Of a stretch of DNA of 64,000 bases, positions 11,991 through 23,299 are shown piece by piece. Each line of letters begins with the position of its first letter. Positions within the stretch are counted from its first letter, which is position 1. Origin of the DNA: Cheiracanthium punctorium (taxonomy: Eukaryota > Arthropoda > Arachnida > Araneae > Cheiracanthiidae). The notes beneath the pieces were generated by a model. That model was not told where the DNA came from and did no database searches. It saw nothing but the letters and a program-made list of their open reading frames with translations. The translations under genes were made by a program, and so were the position numbers. Location: assembly GCA_038373885.1 (NCBI GenBank), contig JAWZYV010013174.1, forward strand, positions 1,054,001-1,118,000, read 5' to 3'.

Positions 11991-12004
11991 AGCTCGACGA
12001 TATA

Positions 12005-12527
12005 CAGGGTATGTCAGAATTCTTTGCTTGATTACAACATGCATAAGACAGAAGATATGGCACGTAAGCAAGTGCTTTTCTTCTTAAAGTGCGGGTAACA
12101 CATTCGTGTTTTTGTGTTTACAATCAGTAAATCTCTACGTGTGATCCCTTAGTCGCTCTAAGAATATACGGGCATTATTCCAACTACCGCCACGTGAAGG
12201 AAAAGGGTTTGATGTTAAAAGGTTCCATGAAAGAAATAATGTAACAGTCAATGCCAAACCCAAGAGGGTGGTCCACGAGGTTCAGACCCTCCTCGAAATT
12301 TTCTTTTTTTTTTCCTCTTTTAGGACTTTCCCCGAAATTTATTTCTGGGAATTTATTTTCTGGATTTATTTCTTGTTATAGGAATAGGTCATGGGAATAG
12401 GAACTTTTTTACACAAAAACTTGAAGCGTTACACGAAATTAAAGATCAAAAATATTTATTGTATGCGTTATATTTTTTATGTCTTATGCATGTTTGTAAT
12501 CAGGGGAAAAACTTCTGCTGCACCATG
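12005..12527. mobile_element. Tc1/mariner-type MITE, 523 bp
   Basis: Left end CAGGGTATGTCAGAA (12005) and the complement of the right end CATGGTGCAGCAGAA (12527) start inverted arms of about 70 bp that share GATTACAA and CATGCATAAGACA. TA flanks both ends (12003-12004 and 12528-12529). The interior has no transposase frame; a block near 12235-12300 (TGGTCCACGAGGTTCAGACC) is GC-richer but not recognised. Confidence 0.7.
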
Positions 12528-13039
12528 TATTATTCGAATATTTTCTTCGTGCAAGTGATAGTCAGTATTAACTTACTTTAAAGATACAATACGTATGCTA
12601 TTTATAGTACAACTTCAGCTCAAATGATAAAATAAAACATCTAGGGATATCATTTATCCTTTGAGACTGTAATTAGTATTATAACCTCTTCCTTCTCACT
12701 CCCGTCAGAATAACAGGCTGAGCTTTACTTCCTCTATGTGCCCGTAATATTTCCGGACTGACGTTTTCGAAAGCTATGCGCCAGAAAGATTAGAGCATTT
12801 AAATTCTTATGCTCTAATTTTTTAAATCTCATTTTACACAACGGATGGCTGTACCAGACTATTTTAACTTAATTGAAGATGGTTATTTTATTTTAGAATA
12901 GATAGCAACAGTACTCAAATACGTGTATTTGTGATATGCATTTTGTAATCTTAGCTCCTTTTTTATGTTCAAAGTCATTACACGTTGTTTATGTTTTGTA
13001 TGCTGTGATAAAATATTAATTTTTATATTGTATCCATTA

Positions 13040-13152
13040 TGGTGTCAGATTGAAGAGAGGAAAAGGATAAGAAGCGTAGCGAGAAAACTCGGTACTACTG
13101 TCTAGATTGCGATGTTGGTCTTTGCATCTCATACTTTAAAATTTATCACACA
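13040..13152 (+). pseudogene. piggyBac transposase C-terminal zinc-ribbon fragment
   Basis: Frame from about 13056 reads KDKKRSEKTRYYCLDCDVGL followed by CISYFKIYHT. The TRYYC-x2-C-x4-LC...YH pattern is the cysteine-rich C-terminal domain of piggyBac/PGBD transposases. Upstream sequence has lost the frame, and the DDD catalytic domain was not found between 12530 and 13040. It is a small remnant; no matching TTAA-flanked termini were located. Two unrelated-looking non-autonomous TTAA elements occur at 32.2 and 50.2 kb. Confidence 0.65.
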
Positions 13153-13389
13153 CAAAAATTTTACTAATTTTTTTTTAATGTTATGAAGTAAGTTTAATGA
13201 AATTCTCGTTTAGTGTTTAAAAGGTTTCTCGTTTAGTGTAACAGTGACAGTGTAATTTCACCCTGTTTAATAGAAAACACATTCAGTCACAAAAAACGTA
13301 AAAAACTCGCTTTTTCTAATTTTTGTGTCGCCGTGCTTAAAAAAAAAACTCCAAAGCCTTAAAGTGAATACATTTATTATACATACATA

Positions 13390-13708
13390 CAGGGTTCCCA
13401 ATGGTCAGGGAGAGCAGGGAAAACCTGGAAAAGTCAGGGAATTTCATTTTGGCAAAAAAAGTTAGGGAGAAGTCAGCGAAAATTTCAAATTTTGGCCCAA
13501 AACCAGGAAAGTCATATAATTTGGACTGGAAAATCAGTGTCTGTGAACAAACAACGTTTAACCTTACTTTGGGTGGCTAAAAATATTAAATACCATATGC
13601 AAAGTTGACGTCATAAAGCATAAAAAATAGTCTTCATTTTTATCACGATGGTCTGGAAAACCTGAAAAAATCAGGGAATTTTTTTTCAGAAATTGAGTGG
13701 GAACCCTG
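13390..13708. mobile_element. hAT-like MITE, CAGGGTTCCC ends
   Basis: The left end CAGGGTTCCCAATGG and the complement of the right end CAGGGTTCCCACTCA are inverted, and further inside both carry TCAGGGAATTT and GGAAAACCTG blocks. The CAGGG terminus and 319-bp size suit a hAT non-autonomous element. The expected 8-bp target duplication is not clean (CATACATA against TCCATATA), so the superfamily call is tentative. Confidence 0.7.
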
Positions 13709-13859
13709 TCCATATACTTGTTTTCATACAATTTTCTTGGATAAAATATACACACTTTTACTAACATTTTCTTAAAAATAATACAACCTTTCACTGGCTA
13801 AGTTCTTTTTCATCCTCCTGAATCTCATCACATTATCTGCCAAAAAACATTTTAACCCT

Positions 13860-15160
13860 CCATCTAGCATCGCAATCTTCAAACAACCATTTATTGGTCA
13901 ACAAATATTATAATTTCAAGTTTCTTTTCTTTTTTTTATATTGATTCGTAGAACTTAATTATTCTCTTTTACATTCATACCGGAGAAGTATATTTTTGTG
14001 ATTGAAATTATTATAAAAATAGATGGAAAGTCACCATTTCAGAAATAACTAAACAAAATGTTATCGATCTGTTAGTTATGATTTTTGTGCCGGATATTAA
14101 ACTGACCAGAACAATCTTTCATATGTACGTAATCATACAATGACTCAAATCCCAGTGAGAAATTTCAACATTTATATCTCTAGAAAAGCAGATGATGGAC
14201 TAGCAACTGCTCTCTTGCCGAAGAAATCCATTAATTACTGGCCACCCGCTCCTGACGAGAAGATAGTAGACACTGATTGATGAGCCCAAGGCAGGAAAAG
14301 ACAATAATAGTTACAGGTTTGATTTCCAGAGAGGTACCATGGAAAATGGTGAACGGCATATATTTTGCACAGCCGAGCATATGAATGCAAATGTTCGTTT
14401 ACACAGAGTGAATACACAATTGTAAGGACATTAATTCGAAAGTGATATATTTTAAAGAAAAGAAAAAGTGGCTAAACACGTCGAAAATAAAACAGTTTCC
14501 ATTACAAATACATTATTTTCACATACACTCAACATAATGGAAAGTTGAAAAATATGAACCATTTAAGTAATGCATGCTAAGGTACATAACTCAATAAAAG
14601 ATAGCTTGTAGGTCTACATACATACATATTCCTTTAAAGGTTTCTAAAATATTTTTTCAATTGAAGAGAGCATTTTTTAACTGTAAAGATATAACTTTAA
14701 TTTTGTGATTTAGACAAGCTTGAGAAAAGGATTTTGGTCTTTTATTAACATAAACAGGAATCTTTATTTAGGTGATAATTATCAAAAAGAACGTTATTCA
14801 TATTAATTATTCTTACTATCAACTGTAAATTTATTAATTTTACGTTTATTTTATTTTGGAGTATTATTTAGGATTTGCACTTTTGTTAAAAACCTACTCA
14901 TTTTATTGTGGAGTCATGCTTTGTTTCTATTAAATTTCTACACAATTACGATTTTAATTATTTACAGTAAATGCATTTCGTTAACTTTAAAATTCTTCTC
15001 CTAGCGGGATTTTTTGTCTGTTATGAATTGTTGCAGAGATTCCACGCTTAAAGGTGCTTTATAATAAATGTAACGATTAAAAACTAATTTACATTCAAAA
15101 TATTTTTTGAAAATTTTGAAAAAAAATAATGGTTTGAAATTATAACATTATTCTTTAAAA
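13860..15160. other. AT-rich DNA, nothing recognised
   Basis: No gene, tandem repeat or paired terminal repeats were noticed. Confidence 0.35.
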
Positions 15161-15164
15161 GGTA

Positions 15165-15360
15165 CAGTGAAAAGTGCTAAAGTGACCACCTTGGTAAAAA
15201 GACCACCTGTCAATCGTGACCACTTTTGTACACAATTATTCTTTACAACAACCACACTTTACCGCCTTCATTGGGTGGCCATCCTTATAAGTCGATCAGT
15301 TTTATTTTTTCCCGAAGATGGCCACAGAGATATTTTTGTACCCTCAGTATTATTCACTTA
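15165..15360. mobile_element. Possible pogo/Tigger-type end
   Basis: TA followed by CAGTGAAAAGTGCTAAAG and then two spaced copies of a GACCACCT-like motif is the layout of pogo/Tigger-type termini with subterminal iterations. A convincing inverted partner was not found downstream (GGTGGCCATCC and GATGGCCAC are the nearest), so it may be a solo end. Right limit is a guess. Confidence 0.4.
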
Positions 15361-15931
15361 AAGAAAAAAAAAAAAATAAAGTACTATAGATTAATTGTTT
15401 GGACACATTTTACTAAAAATGTTTTTTTCACTTTTTCAAATGCACAAAACTATTATCGATGCTCATCAATTTTATTTTAATTTAAATAATACAATTTTGT
15501 AACAAAATATCTACTTTTATAAAACTTAATAAATGTGAATTTGGAGATCTTGTCAATATTTCTCCACTGCTACACGTTACATGAACTTCTTTTCTATTTA
15601 GCTGCAAGAGTAATTTCTGTGAAAAAAAAAAAAATGAAAAATCACTACTTGATACGGTTTCACAATGTTTCGGTGTGAACAAAGCAGACAAATACAGGAA
15701 TTATTACAAATTTCAAAAGAATTGATGGAGTAATTTCTGCAAAGCATGTTCAATGTCATAACGTAGCATTTATTCGTAGCCACTATCTGAGAAGTAGGTA
15801 AAAGTAAAGCTACTTTAATCCAGAATGAATTACATCCTCCTATGTTTGTTTCCCATGTAGTATAAATTTGCGTGCGCCGTTCTATTTGTGCTTGTGTACT
15901 TTAAAAAACCGCAACTTTAATATACTGCAAA

Positions 15932-16066
15932 ATGGGTGCTTGTGCTGTATTAAATTGTTCCAATCACTCCCGAAGAGGTTTCAGAATGATTCGGTTCTCA
16001 TTATCGAAAGCGAAAAGAAAAAAATGGATTAATAAAAGGCAGAAAAAAATACTTGCTGCCCCATAG
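15932..16066 (+). pseudogene. THAP-domain N-terminal fragment (44 codons)
   Basis: An ATG at 15932 opens a 44-codon frame starting MGACAVLNCSNHSRRGFRMI and continuing RFSLSKAKRKKW before a TAG at 16064. The C-x4-C pair right after the start, the FRMIRFS strand and the tryptophan at residue 32 match the first half of the C2CH THAP DNA-binding domain, found in P-element-type transposases and in THAP host proteins. The second half (CxxH, AVPTIF box) is absent, and no obvious GT donor follows. It may be a first exon or a truncated copy; the upstream 90 bp contain a TATAAA-like TATAAATT (15860). Confidence 0.55.
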
Positions 16067-18750
16067 CTTTATCAGTGAGGTTCGCCAATTTCCTTTTGCG
16101 GTGAAACAAGTGTAGCAAGAATAAGTCAGCTGTCAGTTCGTTTTTTAGCATGCATAGGTAAAAGAGCTTCATGAGTAACACACAATCGTGGTAAAAACAA
16201 CATTTCTCAAGCGAAAAGAAAAAAAATGGAGAGAGTGCAATGCAGATGTTATACCTCTTCATGGTGGAAAAATGTGCGTATTTGCAAATAATAGCACTGT
16301 GAAACGCCCTCTGTTGGTTATTTTCTAACAATTTTTTCCACGGAAATCTTTCTCTCATTAAGGTTTCTTACAAATTTAGTAGCTTTCTGACCAATAGTTT
16401 CCAATGTATACTTCTCGAAACAGCGGGAGTTCACCAAACTCCTACGTTATCGAATGGGAATTTTAAAAATTCATAACTCGCATTCTAACTTTTATTGGCC
16501 GGTTTAAATGCAACAGAATGCAAATTATTTACCCAGCCGAACATTAATTTCAAACTAAATTAAACCTCATAAACTCACATCTGCTCAACAATACGTAATA
16601 TTAGATTATTTCCTTTTAGTATCTGTGAGTAAGACACCAAAAAATAAGGAGTGGTTCGCAGCTTGTGTATTTGTCCCAACAACGAGCTAATTTAACACGC
16701 GATAAAAAATAATGATTAAATAAATAATTGCGGAATCCATTTGCCATAATATAGCTTTTAATGAAATTAGGGATGAATACGAAACAATATTTGAGAATCG
16801 AGAAAGAGAGATTTACCGCTTTTATGCAAGACGAGACTAGTATAATGAGATAAAGAAAGGCTGTTTCGCGAGACGAGACAGGCTTACTTTTCGTCTTGCG
16901 TCCATCCATAAATAAAATCCAGTATATTTTTTATTATCATTGTCATTGAAATATAGCATAAAAATTTCCTAACACAGCTCACCAGCGAATTATGTAGTAA
17001 GTTTAGGTAGGTAGGTTGGGTTGCGGGTAACCAGCTCCTATTGTATCTATCATCACAACCTGGCTAATAGTATTGGTTGAAAAAATATATTAAAGCGAAA
17101 ATTAGTAAGTGTTGTTTTGCTAGTTCCACACAATATTTTACTGAAAATAGCAAATTTAAAACAATTTTCAGTTTTGAATAAATTGTTAACTAATATATTA
17201 ATCAAAGTGAGCATAACATAAAGCGATAATTAAACTACTATATATTTATATATTGTACAAGCGTATGTGGTACCAAATTGAATGATATTTCTGTTCTGTG
17301 AATGACAACAACTACATGTAAAAGGAACCCATGTTAGTTTCGTTAGTTCGTCCAGTAAGTTTTATTACGAAATATCAGTGAAATTTACAACGACGTCGAA
17401 AAGAAATTTTTCTTTATGTAGGGTGATTATGGAGGGATGTAATCCTAAATTTACAGAAAATCACTCTGTATACAACACCAAACAACAATGACAAAGCAAT
17501 TTCGGGAGAACTTTTATTACCATTTCTGGAATTTGAATTTAATAAATACTGTTAGCAGGAGGAGAAGCTTGGAAATTATACGTGAGCGAGTAAGAACGAA
17601 ATGGTACGCATGTTCAATTTAGTTATATTCTAACTAGAATGGTACGGGCTGTGCAACGTAAACTCGTATGTGGGCGAGAAGTGATGAAGAAGGAAGGCTT
17701 GTTAAAGAAGGTGCTTCGTGCAATCCATCAAGCTGTCACGTGGGAGCCATCTAAGATCAGAGCTCGTTGGACTGAGTGCTGCAGAACATCTAGCGGTTGA
17801 GCAAAGAGCAAAATATAGCTGAAATTTTCTTGAACTCATGGGAGAAGTAAGATTAACGCTTCACCCTAACTGAAAATGTAGATTGTAATTTAATGTTATT
17901 CAATATTGTATCTGATTATAAAATGTAGGATTGTCTTTTAAAAAAACTGAGTCGTTAATTTGGAAGGAATTAATTTATATTTTAAGTAAATGAAAATTGT
18001 TTTGATTCTAGTTGCAGAAATCGATATCTCTTTTTTTAAATTACTTCGATTCACAGTATTTGCGCGGCTAAAACGACCCTAATAAATCACATTTCTGTTT
18101 CACAGTTCTGTTATCGTTAATGAAAACAAAGATTTTACGCAATTTTCCTTTTTAAGAATTCATGCATTCAATACAACTGAATAACTATGTATACAAGGGG
18201 ATTCAAAACTCTTGGGTAAAATATATGAGGGTGGTAGTGGGAATCAAGATGGTTCGGAATCACATAGCAATGCATAGTCGGAAACGTCTTTTTCATGTAC
18301 CCATTAATAATCACTTTGAAAGAATTGTTGAAGCATTCGTTTAATTTCTCAATCGCGTTTCACAAACGATGGAATTTTCTCCAGCAACTTTATCAATGAA
18401 TTGAAATAGAATTCGTAAACTATCAGTTTTAATCATGTGCTTTCTGTGAAATTAGTTCCTAATAAACCATGGTTAAAATATTCACAATTCAAACATTTCC
18501 AAAGTGATTATTAATAGCAACACGAAGACGATGTTTCTGGCTCCACACTGACATGTGATTCCGAACTATCTCGGTTCCCTCTGCTATTCCGTGTATTGCT
18601 TTCCAGTTTTGAATCACCCTCTATAATGAAATGCGATTGAGAGTTAAAACACAATTTAATAGTCATTTTTGATTGAACGTTTCCCCACAGCAGCAAAACT
18701 CATCCAGAAGCTATAATTAACTTACATTTTTTTAACTGTTCGTTATATTT
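16067..18750. other. No gene recognised; one small MITE
   Basis: Apart from the TTAGGGAT MITE at 16767-16911, no family was recognised. A slightly GC-richer patch at 17560-17850 has an open run in one frame (from the ATG near 17640) but resembles nothing I know. AAGCGAAAAGAAAAAAA near 16211 repeats the sequence at the end of the THAP fragment, suggesting a local duplication. Confidence 0.35.
16767..16911. mobile_element. TTAGGGAT MITE copy 1
   Basis: Left end TTAGGGATGAATACGA and the complement of the right end TTTATGGATGGACGCAAGAC are imperfect inverted repeats. Internal landmarks GAGATTTACCGCTTTTATGC and AGACGAGAC recur in the copy at 38961-39096 in the same order. No coding sequence. Confidence 0.65.
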
Positions 18751-18756
18751 ACTTTA

Positions 18757-19090
18757 CAAATAAATTAATGCATTATTGTTTACATCTAAAAAGCCAATAA
18801 AGAATCTACGTTCAAACTTACTGGTATCTTTTAGAAAATAAAACATAGATCACTATATTTTTGTTTGATTTCACTATTTTAATTATCTTCTTAAACCCAG
18901 GCCCTAGCATGCAAGTAAATCAGTACATTATTGTTTATATCTAAAAAGCCAATGAAGAATCTTCGTCCAAAGTTACTGATATCTTTTAGAAAACAACACA
19001 TAGATCATTATATTTTTGTATGAGAGAGATTTCACTATTTTAATTCCTTTTTAAACTTAGGTCCTACTATACAGATAAATCAATACACAT
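18757..19090. repeat. Tandem duplication, period about 155-160 bp
   Basis: Two units beginning CAAATAAATTAATGCATTA (18757) and CAAGTAAATCAGTACATTA (18912) share ATTGTTTA, CTAAAAAGCCAAT, AGAATCT, ATCTTTTAGAAAA and ATAGATCA blocks; a third, partial unit starts at 19072 with CAGATAAATCAATACA. The units differ by about 15-20 percent, so this is an old local duplication rather than an active satellite. Confidence 0.85.
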
Positions 19091-21340
19091 TTCTTCTGAT
19101 CAGCATTTTCGGAAAAGAGATCCGCAGATATCTTTTAATAAGCAAATGAGATGACATTTATAAACGTTTTTAATAATTATTTTTCGGATGCATTTTCTTC
19201 TGAATTCTATTAAAATGTAAATTCAACTTAATTTTAAGCGATTTCTAAACGCATGTACTTAAGAATTAATGAATATCATTAAGAAAAATCTAACAAAGAC
19301 TGTACTAACCTATTGCATCAACAGTATATTTATGTCAATTATTTTTAAAGCATACATGTATTCCTAAATTCCTAGAACAAGCTCAAATCGTTTAAATTTT
19401 GCTGAGTCTAATCAAAGCATTGATTTGTAAATCGAATTTTAGTTAATTTTTTTTTACCCTTTTACAAATAGCCATCTTGTTTTCAATTGTTATTTACGTT
19501 AAACAATAATTTTACATTATACAACGTAACTTTCATTACTTCGAGACTGTACTAACCAATAAAAATAAGTTTAGACATGTCGTATTTTAGAAATTCTAAT
19601 TTTTTCTGTTCAATTTTTCCTTATGCAAGAACATTACACAAAAATAAATGCTACTTTCGTGACTAAAAAAACCTCTTTACAAAGTAACGAATATAGAAGA
19701 AGAAATGTAAGAATACTGGAAAATTTCTAGGGATTTAGACGACCAAAGCATTAAAGTATTTTTTCAGAAAAAGAAATTCGTCCATAGAGCGGATACGCAG
19801 TTGATGGAAAACGAACCTGGTTAAAAAAGAAAGAAAAAATACAATCTAAGCAATCTATCATGCTGTCATGTGCCGGACATCTTACCATTTGGATTCATAA
19901 TGAAGAACTGTAGAAGATACACCGTAGTGAAGCAAATTTGAAAAACCTTCATTATATTCATATTTATATATATATGTGTGTGTGTGTGTGCGTGTGTGTA
20001 TATATATCTTAAGAAGAATGGTAAATTATGCCAACGTCATCGATTGTATGAAACTTTCCATCACAATCTTGTTTGAAACATCGTTGTATACTAGAACCAC
20101 ATGAAGAACATTAAAAGAACGATATCGGTAAGCAATCTGAGCGAACAATGACCGTGTGGATAAGACATCCTTATATTTTGAGGAATGGACCGCCAACATT
20201 TTTAGGTTTACAGTGTTTTATTATTTCCAACCCCAGATCACTAATTGCCTTTATTTGGTTCAAAACGTGCGCTAGGTTACATTTTGTTTTTGATTCAAAG
20301 GCTGATTAGAGAAAAAAAATGTAATTCAGGGTTTGAGCTCGATTTCGAAGCAAGAAGAGAATTCGAATTAGTGAAAAATTTTCGGTTGTGTTCAAGATAG
20401 GTCAAACTGTTAATTATTTTCGAAGGTAACTGAGGATGGTGAAAGATGTAATTTTTTCGCATGTGGAGAGAGTGAATAAGACAACTGAACATCGGCGAAT
20501 GGCTAATGTAAAGGTTCAAGGGTCTAGATTACTCTTGTTTGTCGATCTAATGGTATTGTTTGGGATATTTTTCTCCAGATGTAACATAAATACTCAGTTG
20601 AACATCTTTGAAAGTCCTTCACTCCAGACATTCCTCTCTTTGTCAGAGTGGCCTTGTGTGTCTTGACTTAACAAAACAACAACAACAACCGGTAAGCAAT
20701 GGTGGATACAGAAAAGGAATAGCACGAACATCTTAAAACAAATACGTCATTACTTTTACGTTTAATTACTGCCCATAAAACCTAAATCTATGAGCGCTAT
20801 TTTGTTCCTCGTATTAAAGAACTATAAATGCTACATGCACTATTTCTACATAGAATATTCTTATATCAATCTCCATAATATATTATAATATTCTTTTATT
20901 TTAAATAGTTGAACATCTCTACTATCGTACTATGTATTTATTATTATTAGGTTGAATTTTATATTTTTATATTTCAAATTACTTCTATTGTATTATATTT
21001 AGAACGTGATTTGTTTCCGTATAAAAACACACCTTGTATTGTTCTTTAGCTATCCATTGATATGTCATTTTTCCTTAAAGCGTATATATTTACGCTATTC
21101 TGCAAACATTTAGATAATATGAATATTAACTAGACATCCGTTAAAATGGAGAATTATTTTCATTCCTCGAACTATTAAGTTAATATGAAAATTATCCAGA
21201 TAGGATACGCATTAATCACGATACCCATATCGAAATAAAAGCAAGATATAAGTGCAGTAAGAATCAGATTTCTGGTAAGCCATTCAGTAATACGGCACTG
21301 CAAATTGAAAAATACTACGAATATTTATATCATATAAAGT
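19090..21340. other. No gene recognised; microsatellites
   Basis: A TA/TG microsatellite lies at 19964-20008. The block at about 20430-20690 is less AT-rich and ends in an AACAACAACAAC tract, which may be the tail of an old retroposon, but no pol III boxes were found. No open frame has a recognisable domain. Confidence 0.35.
19964..20008. repeat. (TA)n(TG)n(TA)n microsatellite
   Basis: TATATATA, then about nine TG repeats with one C interruption, then TATATATA. Confidence 0.95.
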
Positions 21341-21344
21341 ATTA

Positions 21345-22390
21345 CATAAATCAAAGCATATTTTAAACTACATATTGTTAATAAAACATACTTAAAATTG
21401 TTGAGCGGCAATAATATTTATCCACCTATTAATTTGTTGCAATAATCCACAGTTTATAAGTATAATACCGATAATTGTTAAAATATTTATCCATCAAATA
21501 ATTTGTTATAAATTTTAACAGAATGTAAATAAAATATACTTGTAATTGTTGAAACATATTATTTATCCTTGAAATATTTTTTAAGATAATTCACGAATCC
21601 TAAGCAAAATAAATAAATAAATAACTGATAGTTGGGGTAATTGTTGAAACATAATTATACTTATCTAAATTTTGCGTAATAATCAGCAGTAAATCGACGG
21701 TAAATAAAATATATCTACAGTTGGCAGAAGACCCTAACTTGTGCTTGTAAACTTATATGAAGATCTGCAGACGGTAAGCGAAGAATGCTGATAGTTTTCA
21801 TCATTTATATTTGGATTAATCCGTTGTTCTAATCAACAAAATATTCACAAAAGTTAATGACAATCGATTAAATTTAATAATATTTATCTGCCGTTTTACT
21901 TGTAACAATCTGAAAAAATACAGGTGAAAGGCACTATCAATTATTGAACATTAACTTGTATATTTATTTTTTACAGTAATCAACAGAATATTTTTAAAAA
22001 TGAGTTGACAATTGCTGAAACACAGTAATTTCTATCTGACAAACAAGTTGTTCAAATAATCTATTGATCGTCGATTTATTTGTGGCAATAATTAACAAAT
22101 TATTGAAAGAAATGTATTGGCAATACTTTAAACACAGTAATACCTACTATATTACGAAAAAGTTGTTCTAGTAATCTACAAATTGTAAGAGAAAAGTTAT
22201 TGAAATACAGTAACATTTATTTGCGAATATTTTTATGAAAATCTTCAGGGTGTAAGTTTTATATACGGACAACTTTCAATAACTTGCAGATTCTGTAAAA
22301 AAAAGGGGGAATAGTTTAAATTTAATATTTACCTGCCGAATAATTTTTTATGACAGTCTGCTGGTTATGAGTAAAACATTTTGCTATTTC
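21345..22390. repeat. Degenerate tandem array (about 75-110 bp units)
   Basis: At least eight units repeat the order: ATTGTTGAAACA-like, ARTAATATTTATCTGCC-like, AATAATTTGTTGCAATAATC-like, CTACAGA-like, GTAAATAAAATATACT-like. Clear unit starts lie near 21400, 21480, 21556, 21650, 21880, 22010, 22130, 22210 and 22320. Divergence and indels are heavy, so it reads as a fossil satellite. It ends where the GGGTGT MITE starts. Confidence 0.65.
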
Positions 22391-22417
22391 TTTTTTATTT
22401 TTAGTGATCTATACATA

Positions 22418-23124
22418 GTGTCCAAAACAGGTGACAACAAGCTTTAACTTTTTATCTATTAAAGGTAAGTGGGCAACATAAAATGAAGAAAATGTGGCAG
22501 GAAAATAGAATAGGTTAAGATAAAAATTCTCTTGTTGATTTTTAAAAAGTTACATTTTTAAAATTTTATACGACCAATTCGTACAAAAAAATTCCCAGTG
22601 AGTAAAATGTACGCCATACACTAATGTGGTAATATACAAAATTTCATCCTTTCATTATAAAATGTCTCAGAAATATCTCTAAAAAGAGATCATCAGGGGC
22701 TATACATGAATTTGAATGTGAATGCTTAATGCTAGAGCGCAAAAAAATATTTTCTTTAAAAGTAACTTCTCTAAGACCATGAAATGCAGTCATCCGATAG
22801 ATTTTTGCCTTGCAAGAGCCACTGAAAAGTGGTTTCCGTCAACGTACATTTATGTTCATATCTTTGATAGTTTTTATGATGTAATTCTGAAATTTTCTAT
22901 ATCACACTACTAATGTATGGGGAAACATTCTACTAGCAGTGAATTTTTTGTAGGGGTTTGTATACAAATTTAAAATTATAAATTTTCGAAAATTACCAAG
23001 ATAGGAATTTTTTCTTAACATAGTTTTTTTTCCTACCTTATTTTGAGTTTTTCAATTTACATTGTTCACTTATCTCTAATAGATAAATAATTAAAGCGTG
23101 TTACCACCTTTTTGAGACACCCTA
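22418..23124. mobile_element. GGGTGT-family MITE with long inverted arms
   Basis: The left arm from 22418 and the right arm ending near 23124 are inverted over about 270 bp; shared blocks are GTGTCYMAAAA, TATCTATTARAGRTAAGTG, the GTACAAAAAATTC / CTACAAAAAATTC block and CCATACAYTARTG. TA-rich flanks suggest a TA target. The centre (about 22700-22860) has no transposase frame. This is the best copy of a family also found at 8.8, 32.5 and 54.0 kb. Confidence 0.75.
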
Positions 23125-23299
23125 TAGAATAAAATTGATGAAATATATAAATTTGCAAAGTTGAGAATAAATGACCTGTAAAAATTGTTCACAAACATAG
23201 TGATTAAATTATTCTTATTTATTTATTGTTTATAAAATTATGCCCCTTTGCACTTGGATTTGCAGTCTTGGAACAGGATAAAGTTAACAGCCATGCGTA

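Noticed and set aside
16029..16358. 109-codon minus-strand frame opposite the THAP fragment
   Set aside because: Phenylalanine-rich composition from poly-A on the other strand; no family resemblance.
16767..16911. TTAGGG as telomeric repeat
   Set aside because: A single TTAGGG at a MITE end, not a tandem array.
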